A DNA stretch of 64,000 nt from assembly GCF_024198215.1 (NCBI RefSeq), contig NZ_JAKCFA010000027.1, positions 103,221 through 167,220 of the forward strand, in the 5' to 3' direction. The position numbers were made by a program, and so were the translations under genes. Each line of letters opens with the position of its first letter. The first letter of the stretch is position 1. Below are positions 15,676 to 23,500 of this stretch, piece by piece. The notes under the pieces are model-generated. The model saw only the letters and a program-made list of their open reading frames with translations. It was not told the origin of the DNA and did no database searches. Origin of the DNA: Myxococcus qinghaiensis. Lineage in GTDB: Bacteria; Myxococcota; Myxococcia; Myxococcales; Myxococcaceae.

Positions 15676-17186
15676 CGCAGGACGCGCACCGACTCCATGC
15701 CGATGATGAAGGTGGTGATGGTGCTCAGCTTCGCCTTGCCCTTGGCCTCGCGCCAGTCGAGCACGTGCAGGTAGATGGGGTCGTCACCATCCTCCAGTCT
15801 CTTGTTTCCCATGATGAGCACCGTGTCGGCCTTGTCGCCCGAGTAGGTGACGAGCGTCTGGCGGAAGTTGATCCACGACTCGCGGTTGCCGTTCTCCTCG
15901 CTGAGCCCGCGCAGGAAGGCGGTGGGTTTGGCGAGCGTGCCCTGGACGTATTCGCCGCCGGTGAGCTGGTGCGTGAGCTGCTCGCTCCGGGTGCTCAGGT
16001 TCCCTTCCTCGTAACCCATGCACATGTATTCACAGCGAGAGACTGACTCGTCCGCGGAGGCCTTCTCTCCCGGATTGTCCGCCTCGCACTGCTTGACGCA
16101 GGCGGCGAGCGCGCGGGCCTCCGACTTGCGGGTGCTGGAGATCTTCGCGTGCATCTGGGCCTGGGTCGCATCGGCCTCGAAGAAGGCCGCGTCCGCCAGG
16201 TGCAGCAGTCCGGCGACGCGCACGAGTCCGGGGTCCTCCATGAAGGACAGGGCCGAGGTCGCGGCGGCCCGCTGGGGGCGCAACTGCGCGGGTTTCACGC
16301 GAAGCCACTGCGCGCGTGCCTCGGAGTCCTTGCCGCTTCGGTTGAGGTCGGCGCGCTCGAACAGGGCCGCCACCGCCTTCGCGCGAGCGAGCTGCGCGCT
16401 CCAGGCCTTCTTCTCCGGCACCGCGGCCAGCCATTTCGTGGGGGTGCGCTCCTGCGCGTAGAGGAAGTTCTCCTGCTCCTCGGTGTTCTTCTGGATGAAG
16501 AGGTCCTCGGAGTCGTAGTGCGCCGCCCACTCGAGCTTCGCCTGCGTGTCGTTGCGCGCGGCGGCCAGCTTCCGCTCGTACGCGTAGGCGCGCACCTGCT
16601 CGAAGGCGGCCGTCTCCATCTCCGCCTTGTAGGGGTCCTCGCCCTCCACGTACACGCGCAGGTCGCTCAGGCAGGTGTCGTCGTACGACGCGCCGGGATA
16701 GGTGGAGACGAGGGTGAGCCGCACGCCCTGGACCTTGGCGGGCACGGGCAGGCGGACTTCCTGCCAGCCGAGCACGTCCTTCAGCTCCACCTCCACGGCG
16801 GTGCCCGTCGTCTGCGGACCCGTCTCTCCCTGGCCGAGCGGCTCCAGCTTCACTGCCTTGGGCCGGGCGTTGGCCCGGTAGAGCTTCTCCGTCTTCTGGT
16901 AGCCGTTGCGCAGGAACACGCGGAAGGCTTTCGCGCGCGTCAGTTCCGGGCCCCACCACTCAATCGCCTCGCCCACGCCGGTTCCCTTGGCGCCCTCGAC
17001 CCAGGCGGTGGCCGGGTCGTCGTCGGCGACGTAGAGGGGGAGATAGTTCTGGGCGTGCTTGTTCCAGCCGTTCTCAAGGAAGGAGGACGCCGTCACGCGG
17101 CGCGGATGCAGGCGGTGGGCGGTGCCCGCGTCGGGCTCCAGGAGGACCGGCGGCGCGGCGGCGAGGATGAGCGACAGGAGAATCAT
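15651..17186 (-). CDS. Secreted discoidin-type (NADase-type glycan-binding) domain protein
   Basis: A 511-residue protein with a signal peptide (MILLSLILAAAPPVLLEP), so it acts outside the cytoplasm. Residues ~25-175 resemble an F5/8 type C fold of the NADase-type glycan-binding kind: RVTASSFLEN, YVADDDPATAWVEG, VGEAIEWWGP, AFRVFLRNGYQKTEKLY, CLSDLRVYVEG. The rest (~330 residues) has no motif I recognise; it contains Cys-rich QCEADNPGEKA.ES.SRCEYMCMGYEEG and ends in a possible beta-rich domain. The ATG at 17186 overlaps the stop of the cytochrome gene by 4 bases, so both are probably co-translated. Reading further upstream would run inside the cytochrome gene. Confidence 0.72.
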   Translation of the reverse strand: MILLSLILAAAPPVLLEPDAGTAHRLHPRRVTASSFLENGWNKHAQNYLPLYVADDDPATAWVEGAKGTGVGEAIEWWGPELTRAKAFRVFLRNGYQKTEKLYRANARPKAVKLEPLGQGETGPQTTGTAVEVELKDVLGWQEVRLPVPAKVQGVRLTLVSTYPGASYDDTCLSDLRVYVEGEDPYKAEMETAAFEQVRAYAYERKLAAARNDTQAKLEWAAHYDSEDLFIQKNTEEQENFLYAQERTPTKWLAAVPEKKAWSAQLARAKAVAALFERADLNRSGKDSEARAQWLRVKPAQLRPQRAAATSALSFMEDPGLVRVAGLLHLADAAFFEADATQAQMHAKISSTRKSEARALAACVKQCEADNPGEKASADESVSRCEYMCMGYEEGNLSTRSEQLTHQLTGGEYVQGTLAKPTAFLRGLSEENGNRESWINFRQTLVTYSGDKADTVLIMGNKRLEDGDDPIYLHVLDWREAKGKAKLSTITTFIIGMESVRVLRYVAATNA

Positions 17187-18175
17187 GGCTTGCGCTCCAG
17201 GGGTGTACGAGAAGGCGGAAGGGGCGCGGCCCACAGCACCAGCCGTGAGAGGCCCGGGGGATAGAGTCCCGAGTCTTCCTGCTCGCGGGACACCAGGTGG
17301 TAGACGACGCGGGCATAGCGCGCGCCAGCAGGCAGTCGGATGCGACGAGGCGAGCCCGGAAGCAGCCGCGTGTCCTCGACTGCGCCCAGGTGCGGCAGTG
17401 TCTCGGGAGGCCAGGGGCGCGTTTCCAGGCGGCGGCCCAGCGTGGCCACGGTGCGCGAGGACTCGAAGAGGGGATGGTCGGAGACCTCCACGCTGACCCA
17501 GCGCATGACGTCACCCGAGGGGAAGGCGTGCCCCACGTCGCGCGTGGAGAGCAGGAGCGCGCCGTCCATGGCCTCCACGACGAGCGCGGCCTTCAGGGAC
17601 TCGGTGCGACGGGTGCCTCCCAGGCCATGGTCGCCGCCCGGCATGTGACAGCTCGCGCAGTGGCGGCTGTCGCCCGTCTGCTTTCGCCACCGGCTCCATT
17701 CGCCCACGGTGTCCTGTTGCCACTGGGTGTCGGAAAGCCGGACGCGCTGGCCGTCGTCCTGGAGCACGGGGAAGCCGAACTGGTGGCAGCCCGCGCAGGG
17801 CATCGCGGGCGCGGCCTTCGCGTCGCCGAGGGGCGCGTGGCAGCCCGCGCAGGTGACGCCGTGTTCCTCGGGCGGACTGTCGGCGGGGAGCGCGCCTCGC
17901 TCCAGGTTGCGTGCGAGGGGGGCGTGACATTGGACGCACCAGGCGGGCCGGTCCTCGGTGATGGCGACCTGGAAGACATCGTCCGTGCGCGCGGTGGCGT
18001 GGCCGCTGCGCTTCCAGGCCTCTACCTGGGGTGCGTGGCACTCCGCGCAGCGCTGGACGCTCCAGTCGGGGAGTCCGTGCGGTGCGGGGCCGACCTCCAT
18101 GCGCGCGGTGCCCTGGGGAAAGCGAGGGCCGGGCGCGGAGGCCAGCAGCGCGCAGGTGAGGAGGAGGGCGTGCAC
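17183..18175 (-). CDS. Periplasmic pentaheme c-type cytochrome
   Basis: A 330-residue protein that starts with GTG, has a short signal peptide (HALLLTCALLASAPG) and carries five CxxCH heme sites: CAECH, CVQCH, CAGCH, CAGCH and CASCH, all in the first ~190 residues. A later HAFPSGD motif resembles the G-H-x-F-P-(S/T)-G segment of cytochrome c554-like proteins. The C-terminal ~130 residues have no heme and may be a beta-sandwich. It probably carries electrons in the periplasm; donor and acceptor are unknown. The gene is followed by the overlapping discoidin gene and is divergent from the MDR dehydrogenase gene. Confidence 0.85.
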   Translation of the reverse strand: MHALLLTCALLASAPGPRFPQGTARMEVGPAPHGLPDWSVQRCAECHAPQVEAWKRSGHATARTDDVFQVAITEDRPAWCVQCHAPLARNLERGALPADSPPEEHGVTCAGCHAPLGDAKAAPAMPCAGCHQFGFPVLQDDGQRVRLSDTQWQQDTVGEWSRWRKQTGDSRHCASCHMPGGDHGLGGTRRTESLKAALVVEAMDGALLLSTRDVGHAFPSGDVMRWVSVEVSDHPLFESSRTVATLGRRLETRPWPPETLPHLGAVEDTRLLPGSPRRIRLPAGARYARVVYHLVSREQEDSGLYPPGLSRLVLWAAPLPPSRTPLERKP

Positions 18176-18255
18176 GGTGAGGCAGGGAGTGTAGGCGTCC
18201 TCCGCGTGCGAGCGCGACTCCCACCCTGGGGCGTGGGCGCGGTAGAACGCGACCC

Positions 18256-19269
18256 ATGCGGGCCTACGAGATTCGAGACGGATTCGGGTTGGACAAGCTG
18301 GTGCTGGGTGAGCGGCCGGACCCCACGCCGGGCCCGTTCCAGGTGCGGGTGAGGGTGAAGGCGACGAGCCTCAACTACCGCGACCTGATGATGGTGGAGG
18401 GTCGCTACAACCCGAGGCAGAAGCTGCCGCTGATCCCCAACTCCGATGGCGCGGGGGTGGTGGACGCGGTGGGGCAGGGTGTCACGCGCGTGAAGCCGGG
18501 GGACCGGGTGGTGGGTCTCTTCTCGCAGGCGTGGCCCTCGGGCGAGCCGACGCGCACGGCGCAGCAGAACACCCTGGGAGGGCCGCTGGACGGAGCGCTC
18601 GGGGACACGATGGTGCTTCACGAGGACGGCGTGGTGCCGACGCCCGCGTATCTGTCGGATGAGGAGGCGGCCACGTTGCCATGCGCGGCGCTCACGGCCT
18701 GGAGCGCGCTGGTGACCTATGGCGCGTTGAAGGCAGGCGACGTGGTGTTGCTGCAGGGGACGGGTGGGGTCTCCATCTTCGCGTTGCAGATCGCGAAGCT
18801 GATGGGCGCGCGCGTCATCATCACCTCCAGTCGCGACGACAAGCTGGAGCGGGCGCGGGCGCTGGGGGCGCACGACGTCATCAACTACGTGAAGACGCCG
18901 GACTGGGACAAGGCGGCGCGGGCGCTCACGGGGAACGTGGGCGTGGACCACGTGGTGGAGGTGGGCGGAGCGGGGACGTTCGAGAAGTCACTGCGCGCGG
19001 TGCGGCCCGGAGGCACGGTGTCCGTCATCGGCGTGCTGAGCGGCGGCGCGGGCTCGGTGCCGCTGACGTCCATCCTGATGCAGAACCTGCGGGTGCAGGG
19101 AATCCTGGTGGGGCATCGCCAGGGCTTCGAGGCGCTGCTGCGCGCCTTCTCGCAGCACACGGTGCGTCCCGTGGTGGACCGCGTCTTCGCCTTCGACGAG
19201 GCGGTGGAGGCGTTTCATCACCTCAAGAGCGGAGCGCACTTCGGCAAGGTCGTCGTTCGCGTGGGGTGA
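18256..19269 (+). CDS. Medium-chain NAD(P)-dependent alcohol dehydrogenase / quinone oxidoreductase family
   Basis: A 337-residue MDR-superfamily oxidoreductase. N-terminal GroES-like domain: VRVKATSLNYRDLMMVEGRY and NSDGAGVVDAVGQGV. The classical zinc ligands are not evident (Asn-Tyr-Arg-Asp instead of the catalytic Cys), so it is more like zinc-free quinone oxidoreductase or acyl-type MDR enzymes. The Rossmann domain has VLLQGTGGVSIFALQIAKLMGA and GVDHVVEVGG, then SVIGVLSGG. Substrate unknown. It stands alone between the divergent cytochrome gene and the convergent RIO kinase gene. The ATG at 18256 gives the standard family N terminus. Confidence 0.87.
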   Translation: MRAYEIRDGFGLDKLVLGERPDPTPGPFQVRVRVKATSLNYRDLMMVEGRYNPRQKLPLIPNSDGAGVVDAVGQGVTRVKPGDRVVGLFSQAWPSGEPTRTAQQNTLGGPLDGALGDTMVLHEDGVVPTPAYLSDEEAATLPCAALTAWSALVTYGALKAGDVVLLQGTGGVSIFALQIAKLMGARVIITSSRDDKLERARALGAHDVINYVKTPDWDKAARALTGNVGVDHVVEVGGAGTFEKSLRAVRPGGTVSVIGVLSGGAGSVPLTSILMQNLRVQGILVGHRQGFEALLRAFSQHTVRPVVDRVFAFDEAVEAFHHLKSGAHFGKVVVRVG

Positions 19270-19344
19270 GCCGGGGCCCACCGTCGGTGTTCGCGGGGGC
19301 CCGGTGAGGTGAACTGCTCACCGGGCCTGGATGTCGACGGGAGC

Positions 19345-22062
19345 TCAGGAGCCCGTTTCGGTCGGGCCCGAGTCCGAAGGGTTGTTGGAGCGGGCGACGT
19401 AGCTCACCTGGGGACCCCCGCGAGGCCCACGGGGGCCACCGCTCCGATTCTGGGGGGAGCGCTGCTGGCGGGGACCATTCTGCCGAGGCTCGCGCGGCGT
19501 GTTGCCGCCAGAGCTGGCGTCAGGTGCGTTGTTCGCGGAGCGGGTCTCCACGAGGGGCTGGGAGCCCCTGCGGTTGCCGCCGCGCTGTTCGGTGTCAGGG
19601 AAGGGGCTCTCGCCACCGGCCCGGACCTCGTTGCCATGACGTCCGTTCGGCGCGGAGGGCTGCTCATACGGAGGACGAGAGCTGCCGTTGCGCGAGTCAC
19701 CCTGCGAGGTGCGGGAGCCGTTGCGCGATTCACCCTGGGCGCCGCGAGGTCCTCCATTGCGTGGCTCACCCTGCGCGATGCGGGGATTGCCTCGGCGCTG
19801 CTCTCCCGCGACAGGGCGCGAGGCGTCCTCACCAGGCTGTTCACGTGCTGGGCCGCGAGCAGTCCTGTTGTGCTGCGAGCCTGAGGTCGACGGAGACGGG
19901 TCGGCGGGCTGCTCGGCGGGATGGCCGCGCGACCCTCCGTTGCGTGAGTTCCCCGCGGCACGAGGGCCCCCGTTGCGCGAATTGTCCGAGGCAGGCGGCC
20001 CGTTGCGCGAGTCATCCGAGAAGCGCGAGCCGTTGTGCGACTCGTCCGAGCCGCGCGGGCCGTTGTGCGACTCGTCCGAAGCGCGTGGAGCGCCGTTGCG
20101 CGAGTTGTCCGAGAAGCGCGGGCCGTTGCGCGAATCGTCCGAAGTGCGTGGAGCGCCGTTGCGCTGCTCACCACCACGGGTGCGTGGATTGCCGTTGCGC
20201 GATTCATCCGATGCGCGCGGGCCGTTGCCGCGCGAATCCTCCGCGAGGTGCGGGCTACCGTTGCGCTGCTCACCGCCGCGAGCGCGCGGGTTGCCATTGC
20301 GCGCATCCTCCGCGAAGTGCGCATCGCCGTTGTGCTGCTCGCCGCCAGTCGCACGCGAACCGCTGTTGCGCGAATCATCCGAGGCGCGAGGGCGACCATT
20401 GCGAGGTGCGTCCCCGTTGCGCTGATCGCCACTGACGCTCTGCTCGTCCCCCGAGGCACGCGGGCCGCCATTGCGCGAATCATCGGAGGCACGTGCGTAT
20501 CCGCCACGAGAGTCTCCCGCGGTACGGCCTGACGCGCCGTTACGGGGCTCGCGCTGCGCGGCGCGCGGGCCGCCATTGCGCGAGTCACCCGAGGCACGCT
20601 GCTCGACCTGTGGCGAACCTGGACTCCCACGCTGCTCGACCTGGAGCGAACGAGGACCTCCACGCTGCTCGACCTGTGGCGAACCTGGACTCCCACGCTG
20701 CTCGACCTGCGGCGAACGTGGCCCACCGCGCTGCTCGACTTGAGGCGAGCGCGGACCTCCACGTTGCTCGGCCTGCGGAGAACGCGGGCCTCCACGCTGC
20801 TCGACTTGAGGCGAACGCGGGCCTCCACGCTGCTCGACTTGAGGCGAACGTGGACCTCCCCGCTGCTCGACCTGCGGCGAGCGAGGACCTCCACGCTGCT
20901 CGGCCTGAGGCGCACGCGGACCCCCACGCTGCTCAGCCGGACCGGTGCGAGGTCCACCTGCCTGCGCTCCACCCTGGGGCGGGCGAGCGGCACTCGCACC
21001 ACCGCTCCGCGGCGCGGAGGCCGGAGCACTGGGGCGGTTGTTGCCGGAGCGCGGCGGTGAACGACCCGGTCCGCGACGTCCTCCTCGCTGCGGCGGAGAC
21101 GCCGGAGGCCTGCTCCGCTCGCCACCTCCCTGGCGAAGCACCAGGGCCTCCAGTTCGCGCAGCTCGGCCTCTTCGGCCTCCTCGGGCGTCATGGGGGCCT
21201 TGGGCGGCTCGGGCAGCACTTCCACCGGCTGCGGCTGGAAGTCGCGACGTCTGCCATCCATGCGCGCGTCCGGACGTCCGGCACCCGGGCCCGCGCGACG
21301 CTTCGAGTCTCGGAAGTTCCCGGACGGGACGAAGTCCGGCGTCAGCTCACGCTTGTTGTACGCCGCCCAGATTTCGCCCGCGTCACCCGAGGCGCCGTGC
21401 TGCAACCAGGGCGCGATGCCCGCGAGGAACTCGCGCAGGTTGTCCAGGTCGCGCCGGAAGTAGAACTCCGCGCGGTTGTTGCGCGCGGCGGCGATGGTCT
21501 GCGGAAAGTCGATGATGGTCGGCCCCGCGTAGCTCATCAGGACGTTGTAGGGCGACAGGTCCCCATGGATGAGGTCGGCGCACAGCATGCTGACCACCTG
21601 GGCCCGAAGGTCCTCGTACATCGCCTGCGCTTCCTCGGGCGTCGCCGGGGGCGCCTCCACCAGCCGGGGCGCGGGTTGGCCCTGCGCGTCGAGCACCAGC
21701 TCCATCAGCAGGATGCCCTCGTAGAACATCACCGGCGTCGGTACGCGCACGCCCCCTTGGCCGTGCAGCTTGTAGAGCGAGTCCGCCTCGGCGCTCTTCC
21801 ACGCCTCCTCGGAGGCCGCCTGGCCGAAGCGACTGCCCTTCTCCATGGCGCGACGCGTCCGGGAGTTGCGCACCTCGCGCCCTTCCCGATAGCCCACGTT
21901 GTTGCGGAAGTTCCGCTCGTGGCGCTGCTTGTACAATTTGGCTGCGACTACCTGCCCGGCGTGCTGGACCAGCCACACCTCCGCTTCCTTACCGGTCTTC
22001 AACTGGCCGATGACGGCCTCGATGATTCCGTCGGCGAGGAGGGTCTCTAGCGAGTCATTCAT
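19345..22062 (-). CDS. RIO-family protein kinase with long repetitive Arg/Gly-rich tail
   Basis: A 905-residue protein. Residues 1-250 are a RIO kinase: GKEAEVWLVQ..VVAAKLYK (ATP site), GVRVPTPVMFYEGILLMELV, DLIHGDLSPYNVLM (catalytic loop with Asp and Asn) and TIIDFPQ (metal-binding Asp), so it should be active. A charged segment (TPEEAEEAELRELEALVLRQ) leads into ~580 residues of low complexity: ten tandem copies of an 11-residue EQRGGPRSPQV unit, then many SDDSRNGGPRA-like units rich in Arg, Gly, Asn and Ser, resembling eukaryotic RGG boxes. RIO kinases act in ribosome maturation in archaea and eukaryotes; bacterial roles are poorly known. The tail suggests RNA binding or condensate formation (inference). 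No clear ribosome-binding site before the ATG. Confidence 0.85.
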   Translation of the reverse strand: MNDSLETLLADGIIEAVIGQLKTGKEAEVWLVQHAGQVVAAKLYKQRHERNFRNNVGYREGREVRNSRTRRAMEKGSRFGQAASEEAWKSAEADSLYKLHGQGGVRVPTPVMFYEGILLMELVLDAQGQPAPRLVEAPPATPEEAQAMYEDLRAQVVSMLCADLIHGDLSPYNVLMSYAGPTIIDFPQTIAAARNNRAEFYFRRDLDNLREFLAGIAPWLQHGASGDAGEIWAAYNKRELTPDFVPSGNFRDSKRRAGPGAGRPDARMDGRRRDFQPQPVEVLPEPPKAPMTPEEAEEAELRELEALVLRQGGGERSRPPASPPQRGGRRGPGRSPPRSGNNRPSAPASAPRSGGASAARPPQGGAQAGGPRTGPAEQRGGPRAPQAEQRGGPRSPQVEQRGGPRSPQVEQRGGPRSPQVEQRGGPRSPQAEQRGGPRSPQVEQRGGPRSPQVEQRGSPGSPQVEQRGGPRSLQVEQRGSPGSPQVEQRASGDSRNGGPRAAQREPRNGASGRTAGDSRGGYARASDDSRNGGPRASGDEQSVSGDQRNGDAPRNGRPRASDDSRNSGSRATGGEQHNGDAHFAEDARNGNPRARGGEQRNGSPHLAEDSRGNGPRASDESRNGNPRTRGGEQRNGAPRTSDDSRNGPRFSDNSRNGAPRASDESHNGPRGSDESHNGSRFSDDSRNGPPASDNSRNGGPRAAGNSRNGGSRGHPAEQPADPSPSTSGSQHNRTARGPAREQPGEDASRPVAGEQRRGNPRIAQGEPRNGGPRGAQGESRNGSRTSQGDSRNGSSRPPYEQPSAPNGRHGNEVRAGGESPFPDTEQRGGNRRGSQPLVETRSANNAPDASSGGNTPREPRQNGPRQQRSPQNRSGGPRGPRGGPQVSYVARSNNPSDSGPTETGS
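20603..20940 (-). repeat. 33-bp in-frame tandem repeats within the RIO kinase gene
   Basis: About ten near-identical 33-base units encode EQRGGPRSPQV with small changes (SPQA, APQA, SPGSPQV, SLQV). The units differ mostly by single bases, so the array is recent and probably length-variable. A looser repeat zone coding for SRNG-type units follows from about 19930 to 20600. Being in frame and inside a gene, this is not a CRISPR array. Confidence 0.85.
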
Positions 22063-22543
22063 TCAGAGGCGGAAGTCCTTCTGGGGCTCGGGCGGGTGTC
22101 ACGGAATGCACGCGGTGCGGCCCTGCTCGCAGCGCGCGGTGGCATGTGAACATCTGGCGGGGCCCTCTTGCTACCGCGATATCCCCGGGAGCAGTCAGGG
22201 GGGCCGACGCTCGGCCTGCTAACAGTTTGTCCGCCAGGGTTCCAGGGTATCAAGGGGACGCCGGAGCAGGTGAGTCATTCCAGACCTTGTCCCAGAGGCC
22301 AAGGCCTTGAACTCGGGGCCGCCAAAAGAGGCCGGGTACCAGGCGACCTGGCGGCGGACCGACAGGCAGGCGGGCGTCGGCAAGCCACCTCGTCGGGCCT
22401 CCAAGGAGGTCGGGTGCGGGCCCCCGCGTCGCTGTCCGGGCACCCGGGCGCGAGTCGGAGGGCTCGCAAGCACCTGCACACAGGGGACTGCCGACCCGCA
22501 CCGGGAGAGCGCTACGATGCGCGCCGCCCAGGAGGAGTCACCC
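22063..22543. other. 481-bp divergent intergenic region without a recognised gene
   Basis: Lies between the divergently transcribed RIO kinase and the histone-like/EF-hand gene and must hold both promoters. No RNA gene, terminator with U-tract or strong promoter match was recognised. A good Shine-Dalgarno (GGAGGAG at 22531-22537) belongs to the downstream gene. Open frames here read continuously with shadows of the neighbours and show no coding evidence. Confidence 0.5.
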
Positions 22544-23311
22544 ATGGCGACGAAGAAACGCAAGTCCAGTGCTGCGAAGAAGTCATCCCGGCGCGCCTCC
22601 ACTCCAAAGAAGACCGCGACGAAGAAGGGCGCGGTACGGAAGGCGCCCGCGAAGAAGAGCGCGACTCGAAAGAGCGCCGCGAAGAAGGGCGCGGCTCGCA
22701 AGGCCCCGGCGAAGAAGAGCGCGACTCGCAAGAGCGCCACGAAGAAGGCGGCGACTCGCAAGAGCGCCACGAAGAAGGCGGCGACGCGCAAGAGCGCCAC
22801 GAAGAAGGTGGCGACGCGCAAGAGCGCCGCGACGTCCACGTCCGCGCGTGCGAGTTCCGCGAAGACGACCTCCGCTCCTGCGAGCGTCGCGAAGAAGCCC
22901 ACGAGGAATCCGACGACACCTCGTTCCCCTCCGCGCGAGGACTCCCGGAAGACGCCCGAGGCACCGCCCTCCGCGGAGGTCATCGCCGTCGCCTGGGATG
23001 AGCGCCCGGCCACGGGCTCGCCCTTCGTCGAGGAGGTGGAGACCTCGTCCGCGGGCATCCAGCCCCTGGCGCCCGCGCACGCGGCGGTGGATGAGCTGAC
23101 CAGCTCCGGCAACGAGCTGCTCGACATCTTCCAGCGCTATGACCGCAACCGCACCGGCAGCATCGAGCGCGCCGAGTTCGCGCGGCTGCTGGAGGCACTC
23201 GGTCAGAACGTCACCGACGAGGAGCTGGAGATCGCCGTCGACATCGTCGACACGGACCGCACGGGGAAGATCTCCTGGAGCCAGTTCAAGGCGTGGTGGA
23301 CCAGCCGCTGA
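22544..23311 (+). CDS. Histone H1-like Lys/Ala-rich protein fused to an EF-hand pair
   Basis: A 255-residue protein. The ATG at 22544 is preceded by GGAGGAG at ideal spacing, which fixes the start. Residues 1-~115 are almost wholly Lys, Ala, Ser, Thr and Arg in repeats such as KKSATRKSATKKAA, as in histone H1-like nucleoid proteins. A Pro/Ser/Glu linker follows. Residues ~188-255 form a calmodulin-like EF-hand pair. Loop 1 (200-211, DRNRTGSIERAE) has all ligand positions; loop 2 (236-247, DTDRTGKISWSQ) has Gln at position 12 instead of Glu, so its calcium binding may be weak. The combination suggests a DNA-binding protein that responds to Ca2+ (inference). The first gene in its direction, separated by 189 bp from the histidine kinase. 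Confidence 0.85.
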   Translation: MATKKRKSSAAKKSSRRASTPKKTATKKGAVRKAPAKKSATRKSAAKKGAARKAPAKKSATRKSATKKAATRKSATKKAATRKSATKKVATRKSAATSTSARASSAKTTSAPASVAKKPTRNPTTPRSPPREDSRKTPEAPPSAEVIAVAWDERPATGSPFVEEVETSSAGIQPLAPAHAAVDELTSSGNELLDIFQRYDRNRTGSIERAEFARLLEALGQNVTDEELEIAVDIVDTDRTGKISWSQFKAWWTSR

Positions 23312-23500
23312 CGGGGCGGCAAGGAGCCAGGCAGAGGCCGGGCCGCGAAGGTGGCGACGTCGCGACCGGCCGGGTTCACCCAGGGAGGACCCGGGACACG
23401 CAGGGGGAAAGGGCCGGCCCACGAGCCCTCTGCTGTTCGAGTGCCCCTAAATAGTGACGGGGGGCCGGGCTGACCTACACTCGCGGCGGGAAGGGGAACT

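Noticed and set aside
20590..20940. Regular ~33-bp repeats that look like a CRISPR array
   Set aside because: There are no spacers; the units are contiguous, in frame and encode EQRGGPRSPQV inside the RIO kinase gene, and no cas gene is near.
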